Shown in pieces: positions 6,703 to 7,111 of a stretch of DNA of 7,111 nt; within the stretch, counting starts at the first letter, position 1; each line of letters starts with the position of its first letter. The position numbers and the translations under genes were made by a program. Source of the stretch: an uncultured beta proteobacterium. GTDB lineage: Bacteria > Pseudomonadota > Gammaproteobacteria > Burkholderiales > Burkholderiaceae_C. Under the pieces are notes generated by a model, which saw only the letters and a list, made by a program, of their open reading frames with translations, ran no database searches and was not told where the DNA came from. The stretch is from positions 1-7,111 of the forward strand of contig CAISIP010000084.1 in NCBI GenBank assembly GCA_903885415.1. The letters are read 5' to 3'.

Positions 6703-6716
6703 GAGCGGACCACGCG

Positions 6717-7111
6717 ATGCAAAAACTTTTCCTCACGATCGACAAGATCAGCACCTTCGTTGGCCAGGCGTTTTCGTGGCTGATCGTGTCACTCACCTTC
6801 ATGATCAGCTGGGAAGTGTTCTCACGCTACGTGCTCGACAAGCCGCACGCCTGGGCCTTCGACGTGATGATCATGATGTACGGCACGCTGTTCATGATGG
6901 CAGGCGCCTACACGCTGGCCAAGGCCGGCCATGTGCGGGGCGACGTGCTCTACGGCTTCTTCGAGCCGCGCACACAAGCAACCCTGGACCTGATCCTGTA
7001 CATCCTGTTCTTCATCCCCGGCGTGTTCGCGATGACCTATGCCGGCTACTACTTCGCCGCCGAGTCGTGGGCGATGAACGAGCATTCCAGCATCACCGCC
7101 GAAGGCCCGCC
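6717..7111 (+). CDS. TRAP transporter small permease subunit (DctQ family), truncated at right edge
   Basis: An open frame of 131 codons from ATG 6717 runs off the window. It encodes the small four-helix membrane subunit of a TRAP transporter, which partners the large DctM-type permease. Three hydrophobic segments are visible (about residues 14-31, 49-68 and 88-113). FSRYVLDKPHAWAFDV (35-50), the GTLFMMAGAYTLAKAGHVRGDVLYG stretch (56-80) and PGVFAMTYAGYYFAAESW (101-118) are characteristic of DctQ proteins. The AWAFDVMIMMYG region corresponds to the usual W..E/D contact with the membrane-embedded core. GAGCGGA at 6703-6709 is a fair Shine-Dalgarno seven bases before the ATG and begins right after the terminator T-run. 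The rest of the gene and the large permease are expected beyond the window. Confidence 0.93.
   Translation, partial: MQKLFLTIDKISTFVGQAFSWLIVSLTFMISWEVFSRYVLDKPHAWAFDVMIMMYGTLFMMAGAYTLAKAGHVRGDVLYGFFEPRTQATLDLILYILFFIPGVFAMTYAGYYFAAESWAMNEHSSITAEGP

Noticed and set aside
6822..7085. Minus-strand open frame (87 codons) opposite the small permease
   Set aside because: The + strand frame encodes a clear DctQ protein; the minus translation is a His/Glu/Val-rich shadow.

Overview
The window is high-GC DNA with every gene on the + strand, tightly packed and without mobile elements, tRNA or rRNA genes, or CRISPR repeats. The gene families (an IcmF-type fused acyl-CoA mutase, a proteobacterial Kup potassium carrier, an RhlG-like short-chain dehydrogenase and a Tat-exported TRAP binding protein) and the strong GC bias at third codon positions suggest a betaproteobacterium, probably in the Burkholderiales or a relative. 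That placement is an inference from overall protein character, not from a marker gene.

Layout from left to right: (1) positions 1-1527 hold the C-terminal half of a fused isobutyryl-CoA mutase (icmF), cut off at the left edge. (2) A 157-base gap at 1528-1684 holds a GC-rich hairpin after icmF and then an AT-rich leader with nested inverted repeats. (3) Positions 1685-3568 encode a complete Kup potassium uptake protein. (4) Positions 3691-4626 encode an FMN-dependent nitronate monooxygenase/FabK-like TIM-barrel protein. An alternative in-frame start at 3568 overlaps the kup stop. (5) Positions 4659-5426 encode an SDR oxidoreductase that starts with TTG. (6) An 85-base gap carries a 13-base perfect palindrome. 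(7) Positions 5512-6648 encode a TRAP transporter solute-binding protein, followed by a strong intrinsic terminator at 6670-6702. (8) Positions 6717-7111 hold the start of the TRAP small permease, cut off at the right edge.

How the genes may work together: the last two genes clearly form one TRAP uptake system. Its binding protein resembles the 2-oxoacid/carboxylate-binding branch (TakP-like), and the large permease is expected just beyond the right edge. The internal terminator probably lets the binding protein be made in excess over the membrane subunits. The flavoprotein and the SDR lie 32 bases apart and could be co-transcribed, possibly with kup. IcmF interconverts branched and straight C4 acyl-CoAs, so a theme of organic-acid/acyl-CoA metabolism plus uptake is plausible but not proven; kup does not obviously fit it.

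No clearly new system is visible. The points most worth a second look are the flavoprotein with Phe where the family usually has its active-site His, the nested inverted repeat in front of kup that could pair with the ribosome-binding region, the palindrome in front of the TRAP operon, and the terminator placed 14 bases before the small-permease start. There is no gene-free stretch longer than 300 bases.
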